Under the pieces are notes generated by a model. The model made no database searches. It saw only the letters and a program-made list of their open reading frames with translations, and was not told where the DNA came from. Source: Piscicola geometra (Eukaryota > Annelida > Clitellata > Hirudinida > Piscicolidae). Taken from it: a DNA stretch of 64,000 nucleotides. Shown here piece by piece: positions 43,595-55,629 of this stretch; the first letter of the stretch is position 1, and every line of letters begins with the position of its first letter. The DNA lies in contig OX030957.1 of the NCBI GenBank assembly GCA_943735955.1, positions 10,111,100 to 10,175,099 on the forward strand, written 5' to 3'. A program made the position numbers and the translations under genes.

Positions 43595-46500
43595 ATAAGT
43601 TTGGAATTCGAAGAACGTGACCCAGCCATCGTAGACGTTTTTGGCATAGAAGCAGGTGTATGCTTAGTGAGTTTGCTTGATTGAGTACGGCAGTGCTGAT
43701 GAGTTTGTCTTGCCATGTTATGCCAAGGATGCGTCGGGGACGCGAAGATGAAAGCTCTCATTGCAATATTCCAGCCTGGCATACGTGTTCCAGGTTTCTC
43801 TGCCATACAACAGGGTGCTGAGAACAAATGTCTGGTATACATGTTGTTCAACGTCAGTTGGTTGTTAGACCTAAAACACGTTGACTCAATCTGGCCATGA
43901 CTCTGGCCGCTTTAGCGATCCTCTTGTTAATCTCAATGTCGAGGGACATGCTGCTAGTAAAGGCGGAGCCCAAGTATGTGAACTTGAAAGTGGCCTCCAG
44001 TGCCTGATTGTCAATTGTGATTGATGGTGGAGAAGGGATGTTTTGACCCGTAATGTTGGTTTTCTTGATACTGATGGTCAAGCAGAATTTCCTGCAAGTC
44101 TGAGCAAAGCGATCCATCAGCGGCTAAAGGTGTTCCTATGTGTAGAACACCAGGGCCGCATCATCAGCGAGCAGCATGTCTCTGATGAGAACAGTGTGAA
44201 TTTTTGTCTTTGCTTTTAGGCGAGCAATATTAAACAGTTTTTGTCACTTTTGGTGTGTGGGTGGGCACCTTAAATGCAAATTCTGGAGCATCGAGAAGAA
44301 GATGCTGAATAATGTAGGCGCTAGGACAAAGCCTGTTTGACCCCGCTCTTGGTTGTGAATGGTTCTGAAGTCTTTTCGTCATAGAGGACCAAACCTTACC
44401 TTTTTTAGTGATAGGAAATTCTAATGTTGAGCAGCTGACGTGGCAACCGATCTTCTTGATATGTTGAAGAAGGCCGTTTCTGTTCACAAGGTCGAATGCC
44501 TTAATTGTGGTCTTGAAGCCCGTCCGGATTTACGTACGATAATTTTACTTGTCATTGTATTGTATTGTATTGTAATTAGGTCAATAAAGGCGATATACAA
44601 CGGCATCCACTGCTCTCTGAACTTTTCCTGAAGTTGACGCACGGAAAAGATCATGTCGACTGTGGATCTTTCTAATCTGAAGCCGTATTGCGATTCAGGA
44701 TACATCCGACTTGCGAGGACTCGAAAACGGTTAAAGACAATGCGGGTAAAGCTTTGCCCAAGACGCTAAGCCGTAAAAAGCCCCTGTAGTTGTTGCAGTT
44801 GTTGCGGTCTTCCTTGTTCTTATACAGGGTGACAATCTTGGCATTGCGCATGTCTTGTAGAACTCAGCCTTCTCTCCAACATGGGCAAATGAGCTTATGA
44901 AGTGGCTCTAGCAAAGACGGTTTTCTACATTTGATTTCTGGTGAAATACCATAATCTCCTGGTGCTTTTCCGCTCTTCAAGGCATCGATAGTGCTCGACC
45001 TAGATTTGCTTGTCTTTGTCTATAATGGTCTTTCCTGATTTGGACTTAAATAGTTAAGTCTTTGCTGACTTGCCTGTTGCTTTCTTGATGTTTTCAGACA
45101 TGCTCCTTACATTGCCAGCGTCTGACGCTTATTAACTCCTATTCGCCAGTTGAAGCCAGTAGTCATTTGCACAAAGTCGAGCAGTCAGCTGGACTTTTTT
45201 TCTGGCAGCTTTCAACTCTTTGAAGTTTGACTGACTTGGATTGCGTTTGTACTCGATCAATGCTTTTCTCTTGGCGTCAATGACAGGCTCAAAATTTTCC
45301 GCGTTCGATTCGAACCAGTTCTTGTGCTTTTTTTTTAACCATACTTAGCTCTGTAGATAGTATTTCGGTGTGAGCTTTCTATCTGACTTACGCAATAGGC
45401 TCTTGGTCGCCGGGTTGCAGCTCCCCCAGCCGATCTATAAACTCCTGGTTTTTGACTTAGCGTGGTCTGACAGGCGTTGATTCTTGGCTGGCTTTTTTTA
45501 TTGGAGCGCAAATTATCTTTAGGGCGATCAAGGGAGTATTCTGTATTGTAATCGGCGCTGTGGGAAGCTCTGGTGTTGCGGACGTTCTTCAGAAAGTTGT
45601 GCTTGGTGATTATCAAATCTAGCTAATGCATTGATTTGATCTTGGATGTCTACAAGACACCTTGTGACATGCCTTGTTCTGAAAGTGCGTGTTTGTCCCA
45701 CACAGGTTGTAGAAGCAACAGAATTCGAGTCGACTCTGGCCGTTTTTGTTCATTTTCCCGATGCCTTGGTGACCCAGCACACCTGGCCATGTATCATGGT
45801 CAGAGCCAACTCGGGCGTTAAAATTCCCCAAAAGTAAGAGGTGTTCAAAAGTAGGGACTGCGGCATAAACGCTGTTTAGTAGTATTAATGTTTTCTCTCT
45901 GAGCTGGCCTGCATAGTAGGTGCATACATACACAGAAGAATAACAGTGCCAGATGCTGTGAGAATTCTTTCTGTGCCGTGGGAAAAAGGTTCAGACATGC
46001 AAAGCATGGTGTTCTTGATGGCGAAGCCGACTCCGTGTTCCCTGGTCTTCTTTTCTTTTTTTTCTCTGCTTAAAGAACGTGTAGTGTTTTTCTCTCAAGG
46101 ATCCAGACTCTGGAAGACGCGTTTCTTGTAGGGCTGCAACGTCAACGCTTAGTCTATGCAGCTCATGATCAATGACTGCAGTCTTGCGAAGGTCTTCAAT
46201 CTCACGAAGGTCATCACTCAGTCCAGTGCGCATAGTACGTACGTTCCAGCTTGCAATACGGAGAACTGGAGTCTCCATATTTTTTATATATTTGTTTGGT
46301 ACGTGTAGATAACGACCTGTTTGTTGAGCTGCACTTGGAGCTCCAGGCACCCACTGAAGTAGGCAGGCCGTGACGGGTAACACCTTATTGGCCGCCCTGC
46401 TTAGGTTGAGCGGTAGTTAACCAGTCGGACTGCGAGGGTCCCTCCCACCATTGAAATCAACCCGTAGCGTCCAGCTCTACGCCAATTGAGCAAGGACTTA

Positions 46501-47050
46501 TAACCCGTAAACTGCTGTTTTCTTGTCTGTGCTTTCGCCATAAAGCGAGACTGGAGTGACATCTCTAGGGCACTAGCTTGGGCGAAGTGTGTGGAAGCTT
46601 TTCGCTGCCCAGACAACAAAGTCTTCTTCTGGCTTCGTCGACTGGATTCAAGTGGGTGAAAGCACCACGCTTGAAACTGACTTGAAGCTGTAGGAGTTGC
46701 CAGAAGAACAGCATAGATGATGATCCACTGCCTCTTGATTTTTCTTCGGGGTTGACTCTCAAAGCCTTTTCTATGAATGGGAAGCCTGTAAGGCAGCAGT
46801 GGTTAGTAGTCAGAGTTTTTTTTCTCCTAGATGGGTTGTCTTTTTGGGCTGACGAGCCCCATCTGCCCGAAGTGACTGGTTTTAAGGCGCCAGTGACTCA
46901 CCTTTGCCCCTTCATCTGTCAGTAGAAGCAGTATCGCCGAGAGTAGGAGATGAGCTGGACTTAGTTGTCAGTGGCAGTAAGAGGTGCACGCCATAAGGGA
47001 GAACTTTATAGGCAGTGGAAGCTTATCCCCACTGCCACCCCCTGGCTATG
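43595..47050 (-). mobile_element. Decayed long LINE (CFDP2-like endonuclease plus RT)
   Basis: A GC-richer block in minus orientation. The 5' part (about 46400-47050) is leader. The endonuclease domain begins LRIASWNVRTMRTGL (46270) with VDVAALQETRLPESG, then LLLGNFNARVGSDHDTWPGV at about 45840. This is the endonuclease often annotated as craniofacial development protein 2-like. The RT region has YPESQYGFRLERSTVDMIFS and RQLQEKFREQWMPLYIAFID (44705-44580), then FKFTYLGSAFTSS (44000). The end reads ILGITWQDKLIS and KRLRWLGHV (about 43730-43620). Many frame changes and stops. It is nearly full length but dead. Confidence 0.88.
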
Positions 47051-47640
47051 ACAACCTTGGAACTTTTATTTTAGTTGCATTTTAATCTGCAGATTTCACT
47101 AATTATTTTTCAGTATTTAATAGCACTGCGCATAGAACTCTTCATATTTTTCGTACTAAACTTAATAACAGTTTTTAAAGTTGTTATATTTGCATTTTTA
47201 AATAGTAAATAAAATGAATTCAAGTAGAATCCTGACGTGTTTTGCCATATTTGTGAGAATACACATATAAAACATAAAAACTTTAAATGATTTTAAAAAA
47301 AAGCTTATGCTGGTTACTTTGATGTTAAACTTGGTGATTAGGATAAAACTTAGAAACCACACTGAATCTGCAAAAACATGTATAACAGGAAAATGTATAA
47401 CAGAAAAAAGAAATAGTTTGAAATTTGGCATTCCAATGGTTTCGAGAAAAACTTAAATCCATTTGGAAGATTGTTTTGTTTTTTTAAATACCATTGAAAT
47501 CAAACAAAATAACCGTAGTAAGTGAACTTAACCCGATTTAGATTCTGCTAAACGCTTGGTTCCCCATTCAAAAAAAGTGCCGATACTCTCGTCTCATTAA
47601 ATACCATAACTATTTTAAGACAAGCATTTTGTTTTGATGT
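47051..47640. other. Nothing recognised
   Basis: AT-rich spacer. A 77-codon minus-strand frame at 47198-47431 is hydrophobic and low in complexity, without a known domain. Confidence 0.5.
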
Positions 47641-48960
47641 TTCTTTCGATAGTAATGAAGGTGATGGTGGTTATGAAGGAATGTCATCAATTTCTCAATA
47701 TTTTTACCAAGATGAATCAAATGATCTAATCAGAAACCTCAACTTGTCAAAACAAACATTCTGAATTACTATCTTCTAGATTGAATGGAAAAAAATTTGA
47801 GAAAAAGAAACTAAAATAACTTTTTAGCATTAAAAAAAAGAGCCTGTTGCCATAAAGAAGTCAATTTTGTGTTTTGCCACAAAACGAGTGGGTTCTTGGA
47901 AAAATGGGTCTTCTAAACTCTTTTTTGTAATCTCGAAAATATTTTAGGAAACCCATTTTTGTATTTTTCTATCTATTTTGTAGAATCTAGACGAATGGCG
48001 TCTTCACATTGACAGCTCAAAACGCAGTTTTAAATGTTAATTATTTCATTTGTTTGATGATAAACATTTTTTTCCTTTTTTTATTAAAAAATATTTTTTC
48101 TAATTTTAATAAAAATGATTTAAAAGATTCGAATTTGTATTCTCAATTCAATTAAAAATAGTGGGGCATAAAAAAAGCTTGTGACCAGTGTTATTGGTCT
48201 AACCGAGTCTTAAACACTCGACTATCCATGCACCATATTTTTTTCGCATTTTATTATGCAAGTTATTTTTTCAATTTCTTACTTTCATGTTAGGTATTGC
48301 TTATTGCTCCACCAGATCAATAACAGTGGAAAATAGATTGCAGTTTATTGAATAAAATTTTTTTCCAAATTATTCGAATATAATTTTTTAAAGTTTAATT
48401 TTACTCATCATATATTAATTAATTAGGGGAAGGCATGAGTAGGAAAAAAACGAAAAATTGAAAATTCATTACGTCCACTTGGAATATGGTTCACCAGGTT
48501 ATTTCATAAATATTTAATATTAGAAGTTGGTACTTTTGATGAAACCCCGATCCCCCACACCCAAAAAACTAAATCGAAGATTTAGGTTTAAGCCTCAGCG
48601 TTTTCAAGTAAAAAGAAATCATTAGATAATTTAATTTACTCAAATTTTACGATAATAAGGTTATCTAATACAATACTTCAAATAATATAATAATCTAATA
48701 GTTTTAAAAATATTTGTGCCACCAACTGGGCTTAAGCAGTGGCATGAATGAAGTTCTGCAATTGGTTGAAACGGATATAAGGATATATCAGGTTTTACAA
48801 AATTTTATGGTGAAAATGAACGTTTATAGAAAAAATAAAAGTGTAGTTGGACATGCACTTGACATGTGTCTTTAGCTTGTGGCTTCTGAGCTCAGCTAAA
48901 CCCTGGAACCGATTCAGTGAGTTTCTCCTTTACATTGAGTAAATAATGGTATCCAGTGGG
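47640..48960. mobile_element. Decayed coding repeat, copy 2
   Basis: Block Y (about 47650-48060) matches 25060-25400 in the same orientation, with NDLIRNLNLSKQTF and LDELLSSRL-like pieces on the plus strand. Block X (48620-48950) matches 24750-25050 in reverse and reads MNEVLQLVETDIRIYQVL, then ALDMCL and ASELS. Here X and Y run in the same direction with about 550 bp between them, whereas in copy 1 they are opposed. The family is not identified. Confidence 0.55.
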
Positions 48961-49689
48961 CTGTTTCTTTTGCAAAGATTTGGGGTTTTCCAAGGCAACA
49001 ACAATTCTTATTCACTACTTTAATGATCTCACTGAGTTCTCAAGCCAAAACCCACAGATAAACAATCGCCTAAGCTGTCTAGTACGAGAAGTTAGGGAAC
49101 CTTCATATTTCAAGTTGTTCTGGTGGTGTTTTTTGGCTCGGATGTGCATTTAGTGTCAGAAGCAGGAGTTGAGTCCTAGAAGTAAGTCTATAAGTTAATT
49201 TTTAATATGCAGCCTCTTCTCAAGACGGTTTTAGATAGGCAAAAGAGAGACTAGGACATTGATAAGGAGGCCTTACCTATGAAGTACCCAATCAGTGAGC
49301 AGGCTTCTGAAATCGATGACACTCTTGTTCATAACCTCAGATTTGAAAGGCAATGTGGTAAGGTAAACCATAGACTAAAGAAACTAGTTAATTGAATGCA
49401 GTCAGTAGATCCATCATCCTATAAAAGAGCCAGCCATAAGAGATGGACAGATCCCGCTTTTCGGAAGCTTCAAAACAACGGGTCAAACAAAAAAACAGTC
49501 AAAACTTCACTAAAGTAAAAAAAGAAACTAAGTTTTTAAAAAGAAAAAATTAAAACAAGACTGATTCATAGAAAGAAGCTAAAAAGACTTAAACTTTTAT
49601 GTGTGTTGAAATCAAATAATGATCCTTTCACTAAAAATGAAGAAATTAACCATTTTTTTGAAAATGAAAGTATCAACTAAGAAAGATTA
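48961..49689 (+). other. Possible further decayed coding sequence
   Basis: Plus-strand pieces with mixed composition (48956-49153, and 49240-49500 with KYPISEQASEIDDTLVHN) follow block X of the decayed repeat and may belong to the same dead element. No known domain is recognised. Confidence 0.25.
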
Positions 49690-50745
49690 AACTATATGTA
49701 AAGTACCAAGGCTAACCCAAACTCTTTCTTTCCACATTTCCAAATGGGAATGTTCATTCCTGGCCACTCACAATTCAAGATGCTCAGCTCTTCTTCTTCG
49801 ATCATTTTCTTAGCCATCAAACCGTTTGTGTTATCTACCCCATCCAATTCCATTTTTCTGTTTATTCTCAACACCAGCAAATCTTCTAAAAACCCCACAC
49901 CACCACATTTCCCTTCTTTCATCTTCCTCCCCACACCAAACCATTATAAAAAAAACCCTGTTCATCCACTATCTGATCTTCGTTTAGGTTTGTCTCGCAT
50001 AGTCCACAGATATCTATATCATTATTTCTTATGAATTCAAATGCTTCTCATTGTTTACCCATATTTCTCAAGCTCCTTGCATTCTTGAAAACCACTTTGA
50101 TTTTTCTTCTCCCTTCTCTACCTCCCCTTATAGAACTTAATTCTTTTTCTCCTCCTCCACCTCTTTTTCCTTTTTCCATAGTTGAACTTTTCTACATCCT
50201 TTCTGCGGCCCACATTTTTCAATTCTATTGTTTTTTTCTATCAACACTTTCTTAAGTTTTTCTATCTTCTTCTGCCTTTTCTTCCATTCTTTTCTTCTTT
50301 CCTTTTTTCTTCCTTCCAAAGGGAGGTCCATCTCTAAAAAAACTCATCTGTAAATCTCATCTTTTTTAGCACCATCTTTTTTCCCATTACCTTCTACTTA
50401 TCTGCCTCTGACCTGAATTCAATTATCACAGGCATGCACCCACCTTCCATGTTTTCTTTCTCTCTTATTCTTTCCACTAACACTGGTTCTATTGCCTCAT
50501 GAGTAATGACTCTGATTATCTCTTTCTCCTTGGCATCATCTTTTCCCCCTTTTTTTTTCAACCTTACATCATTATCCTCTTCTTCCTTGTCTCCCCCTTC
50601 TGACTTTTCACCACCTCTGTCTTCACCTCTTTCATCAGGTTCGTTCTCAGCTTCTCTTCTACTTGGGTTCTTTGTATCTCTATATCTTTTTTCACTTCCT
50701 CCCTCAAATTTTTCTTCAACACATCTGCATACTTTCTTTTTTCCT
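49690..50745 (-). mobile_element. LINE 5' part: charged ORF1 and endonuclease start
   Basis: The minus-strand piece 50782-50330 encodes a Lys/Glu-rich coiled-coil-like protein (KKYKKNKEEKRKYADVLKKN, LREEVKKDIEIQRTQVEEKL). It is followed by GGCMPVIIEFRSEAD and DLPLEGRKKERRKEWKKRQK, as in LINE ORF1 proteins. From about 50105 the frame reads VVFKNARSLRNMGKQ, then FEFIRNNDIDICGLCETNLN and GFFYNGLVWGG, the start of an apurinic-type endonuclease (vvfqNarSl.nK, dIDi..i.ETnl). After a frameshift it continues to 49700. No RT follows. Confidence 0.75.
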
Positions 50746-50749
50746 CCTT

Positions 50750-51140
50750 ATTCTTTTTGTACTTTTTTACTTCTAGTTCCATACATCCAAAGGATCATGG
50801 CCCAGTTGAAGGTGGATAATTGATTCTGTTGCGACAACCAACATTTTAAAAGCGTGAAAATTGTACTTCTTAGGCATGAGTTGTACACACATCTTCTGAT
50901 TGAAAACGGAGTTGTCTGTTTGTGAGTTTGAAAAAATGTTGGAATTTTCTCCACGCACACTTGCATCGGGTTATGGCAGCACCCTCACAGCCTCCTCATT
51001 CAGGCATCATGTCATCTAAATAGCAGAATTCAGAAACGTCTTCAAACTTTTCTTCATCAAAAATAAAATTCAAACATTGGTCTTCCGTCTATCGGCCAAG
51101 CTGTGCCTTCACACCGAGTCCACTTTTAATCTAGAATCTA
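50750..51140 (-). mobile_element. LINE RT C-terminal relic
   Basis: Minus strand: EDVSEFCYLDDMM, then GGCEGAAITR or, in another frame, AVTRMQVCVEKIPTFFQTHK and CVYNSCLRSTI. This follows the late RT pattern efCYLGdml..gGc..av..R...w.kF.ell and Y.scvRs.mL. It is badly frameshifted. The LINE family differs from its two neighbours. Confidence 0.65.
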
Positions 51141-51599
51141 GATTCTAGATCATAGAAGAGGGAGCTTTTAATGAAACTCTTGTGCACCCAAAAATAATAA
51201 TTAATATATTTAAAAAACAAATTTTTGAAAGAGTGCTTTAAAATTGAAAAAAGCTTCGTATGCATTTGTAAATGTTTATAAAGTATATATTTGTAAAAAC
51301 ATTTGGTTTTCGGTAGGTCACTACCAAAGTTTCAACATTCATGTCGAAACCTGTGATAGCGATCGCAAACGAATAAAGCTGCAAAACAAAAATGAAAGTT
51401 GAAATACTTTGTTATTGAAACTTCATTTAGAGTGAAAATCAAGATATAAAATATATTATTCAACATTCTCAAAATCAGCCTCAAATTATCTGAGTTCTAT
51501 AATTTATAGACTTTGACGTTAACAGTAACTTGAAATCAACTGCTGACGACTACTGAATGTGTTGCGTCAGTTCAAATATTATTTATTTCAAAAAATATA

Positions 51600-52735
51600 T
51601 TAGATAGTGAGTTTTAATGTGCACAGGCTCATCCACGGGCATGCGAAGACAATGACCAGTAAATGCAAGTTGTCGTTTTCTGATCATTTCGCTAATGCGA
51701 TCCTGTCTGACTCGTGCGTTAAGTTTCTTCGATAATGCTGCAGTGAGTATCCATGATTTGCAGCCGTAGAACCAAATTTAGATGCAAGCAGCTTGAAAGA
51801 GGCAAATCCTGAGATCTGTTTTCAGCTTGGTTGAGCGAAGAAACTTTCGTAGCTTCATGAAGGCTGCCCATGCAAGGCCGATTTTGATTCTAACATCGTG
51901 ATCTGTGGACCCAACATACGATTCAAGGTATTTGAAGTCTTTCACGATTGCGATGTTCTGACCATCGATGAAGAGCTTTGCAGCCGGTGGCGAGACAGAG
52001 GGATTTGGTTGGTTAAACCGCATCTGTTTGGTCTTTTTAACATTTTCCTTAGTCCAACCGTCCCTGCACTGAGTCTCAAAGCATCCAACTGAGCATGGGC
52101 TTTCGATTGGTCGTTCTCGAGCAGGGCTATATCATCGGCAAAAGCGAGGTCACAAACTCTATCCGACAAACGAGTTGTGTGTAGAAATGAGCGGTTGGTT
52201 TTTTGCACGCACTTGTCCTCGTTTGGTTTTCTTGAGTGGGTGACATATCCAAATTCACCAGCAGACAATTTGGATATGTAGTCTATCACGATAATGAATA
52301 GGAACGGAGCCAAATCATTCCCTTGTAAGATGCCTGTAGAAATGTTGAAGGGTGCAGAAAGCTGGCTTTTTATGTAGACTTGGCTGGTCGATTTGTCGTA
52401 CAAGACTTGATAACTTTTTCTGGGATTCCGTAGTGTCGCAAACATCACATTTCGGTCGATTGAGTCGAAGGCTTTCTTGAAGTCGACGAAAGGGATGAAT
52501 AGTGGGATGTCTTGCGAGTATGCACCATCTATAATCCTCCTCAGAATATGAATCTGCTGAATGCAGCTGTGGCCTGTTCTGAAACCTGCCTGATTCTTTC
52601 TGAGTAGCGAGTCGATGTGTTAACGGATGCGGTTGAGAAGCATGCGGTTGTAGACTTTGGCTGCAATGGACATCAAGCTGATACTAATATACGAAGTATA
52701 CTAATAAAGTTATAAATATTAAGCTGATACCTCGG
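51600..52735 (-). mobile_element. LINE reverse transcriptase relic
   Basis: Minus strand from about 52690: LMSIAAKVYNRMLLNRIR, then NQAGFRTGHSCIQQIHILRR, FVDFKKAFDSIDR, GILQGNDLAPFLFIIVIDYI, VCDLAFADDIALLENDQSKA, KLFIDGQNIAIVKDFKYLES, QAACI, and near 51720-51620 RISEMIRKRQLAFTGHCLRM. These are RT blocks including the FADD catalytic motif. Stops and frame changes (near 52660, 51980, 51780) and a deletion near 51720 inactivate it. Same family as 31847-32600. Confidence 0.9.
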
Positions 52736-55534
52736 TAGTTGCATAATATATTTGTATGCTAATTTCATTCAAGCACTGATTTAGTAAACATTTTCAATCT
52801 TTTCTAACTTTTTTTATATTTGCTTTAACAGGTTTTCATGCTTATAGGTTTATTTTTCTAGAATTATTTGGAAATACAATTTTTGTAAAACTTTTTTTGT
52901 GGCCGTTGTTGAATATCGTTGCTTTTGAAAAGATGGTTTTTTTATGTAATTAAAAAAAATTATCGCAGTTTTTTATATGAAAAGATTTGTCAGATAATAG
53001 AAAACAATAATGATTTTTCTAAAAATTTTTTAAATTTTTTTAAATGTGAGAATCGATTCAGAAGTATTCAGGGCATAAAAAATCTACGTCTTTTCATTTT
53101 TTAAATTCTTATTGTCTGCTTAAGCTTTCAATTGCTGTTTAAAAAATCAAAAAATACATTTTTTGCAAGTTTAATAAATGAAAGTAGTTATTTTTAATAT
53201 TATTAGTATTTTAATATTACTCGTAACTAGTAGTTATAAAATGAGACGCCTTTCATTTAAATGTAGATACTTTTTAAAAGCTTTAAAGAATTTTTTTTAC
53301 AATTATAAAATGTTTCCATATATCCTCCGCATTGAATTCATAAAGATCTACACGCTTCATGTTTCAAGCACAACAATAATCGCCACATGAAAAATCCATT
53401 TACACAAATCTTATTTTTTGACTCAATATATAAATTCACTGTCACTAATATTGAATAATACAAATGGCAAGCGATAGAGTCTATTAAAAATCAGATAGCC
53501 GTAAATCAATAACTGGCAACAAAATGTTGCTTTACAAAACCTTTAATTTTTTATTTAAATTTTGCTTTGGGTTTGCAATAAATAAATAAAAATTTGAAAA
53601 AATTGTTTTACAAACGAAGCTTCATTTCAGAACTTATTGGCTGTGATAATTTTATCAAAGAGCCAAACACAATTTTCCAAATAACTGTGTGGAAGCTACA
53701 AGAACTTCAAAGTTTATTTGTTTAGAGAATTGAACATTATGTTGAATTTTTTAAATAGTATGAAAAAATTTAGTTAAATTGGAAAATATTTGTTTTCAAA
53801 TTGGGGAAAAAATAGTGGCTCATAAATTGCAAAATTTTATTTTCCACTTTTTATATTCTATTGAATCAGCTTTCATTGTTCAAGGATGTCTGTGGTTAGT
53901 GTTTTTTCTTGCAGAGATGGCTGATGTAGCCTATCTTCACACTGATATTTTTTACAAAAGATTGTAGAACGTGTTAAACGCTTTAGTGTTTGTAAGAAAA
54001 TACCTATAAGTACTAGAATTTATTTTAAATGTTACACTTTTTTCTAAAAATAATGACTCTAAAAGATGATATCATGGATTAATCTAGCCATCAGGGTATA
54101 CCTAGCTTTGAAAAATCATGATTTAAGAAATCCATTTTCATCTCAAAAATAGTTTTAATTTTAAACAAAATCTAAATTTTTAAATACAGATCAAGTGGAT
54201 ATTTTATTTCTTCCCAATTAGATTCTATCTAACATTATTCATTATTAGAATAACAAATAATCGTAAAAATATATCTAAGCCACAAATTTTCAAAAGATAT
54301 ACAGATTTGATTTTATCAAGAAAACTTTGGAGTTTGATATGAGCGAACGTGGACGTGGGACCAACAGACGTTTTGAAATTGAATACAATGTATTAAAATC
54401 ATTATAAATTACCATTATTGATAAATAAAATGAATCTTAAATATATATTTAAAAAAATTTTAACTTTTGAAAATAGAGTTTCAATCCAAACATAATCAAA
54501 AAGTCATTTCAAAGTTCTGACCATTTAAGGATGACGAATGTGTTACTGACAAGCCACTTAAACGCTTCATGATTTACGAACAGAATTTTTCACTACTTAC
54601 TTCTATTTTTCATTTAAAAAAGGCTTGTTAAAACGTTGAAAGATTTCAATCAAAATTAGAGCATGGAAAAATGTTTAAATTAATACTTTGAAAATAGTAT
54701 TAAGTGGCGTTAGCGAGTAATATTCAAACTCTATCTATTTCTTTCATTTTCTTCCAAATTTGTGACGATCTATATGCACAATGTGCACTGCACAACTTGT
54801 GTGCACAATACATGTATTCAAAACCTTGTTAATCGTTTTTCAACTCGTGTTTCAATAAAAGTTGTTGCTGTTTTATGTTTTTGTTTATCTTTTTTTTCAA
54901 TTGAATTTTAAACTTTGCACACTTTCTTTGGTTTCATGACTGCAGATGCTCTTCTTGTCTCTATGACCATCGTCATATCCGATAGAAGGTTTATCATTAG
55001 CCATAGTGTTTATTCATTGTGACTAGTGTTGACATCAACACTCCATTTATTTTAGCCATACTGTTTTTCAGTCTTTCTATTTATTTTCCATCTAGTTTAA
55101 TTAAATTATTGAAATCCTGTCTATTTCCGAAGACTTTCTTTTATTCACTTCACAGTTTATAAAATCCATGAATAATTGTTTCTTAGCATTCTTTTCAATT
55201 TCTTTAGGGTTGTAAAGACTATTCACTCCCAGGTACAATGACAATTTACTCGAAGTAAATGGCCGTAATGTTGAAAAGTGTATTATTTAACTAACCGTAT
55301 TAGGTTTTATTAAAATTTAAAATTTCTTTTTGTGAATTTGGATGAATTTTAACAGACTATCGATTTTTTTGGTCACTTCTAATTTTTGTCACACGTTCAT
55401 GAAACTTAGATTAAATAGAGTTTTGCATGTGTTTTGTGGCTGGCAGTTTTAAAAGATGGATGCAGATTGTGAGTTTGTAGAGTAAACACTAAATGAATTT
55501 TTCAAGTCATTCTTACCGAAGATAATAAATATGA
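52736..55534. other. Long AT-rich spacer, nothing recognised
   Basis: Several AT-rich frames of 60-70 codons (52919-53104, 53178-53390, 53779-53967) have low-complexity composition and no domain. No tRNA, repeat array or splice-supported exon was found. Confidence 0.55.
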
Positions 55535-55540
55535 TTTATT
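55535..55540 (-). other. Poly(A) signal of the LRR-Ig gene
   Basis: AATAAA on the minus strand (TTTATT on the plus), about 90 bp beyond the stop codon at 55630. Confidence 0.55.
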
Positions 55541-55629
55541 CTGTATTACAGTTTGAAAGTTTTTATAACCACATGTAGATTGGGGAAGATAAACATTATT
55601 TTTGTTTGATTACAGTGAGAGTTGATTTT

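Noticed and set aside
50506..50823. Ser/Pro/Phe-rich plus-strand protein
   Set aside because: It is the antisense of the Lys/Glu-rich LINE ORF1 on the minus strand.
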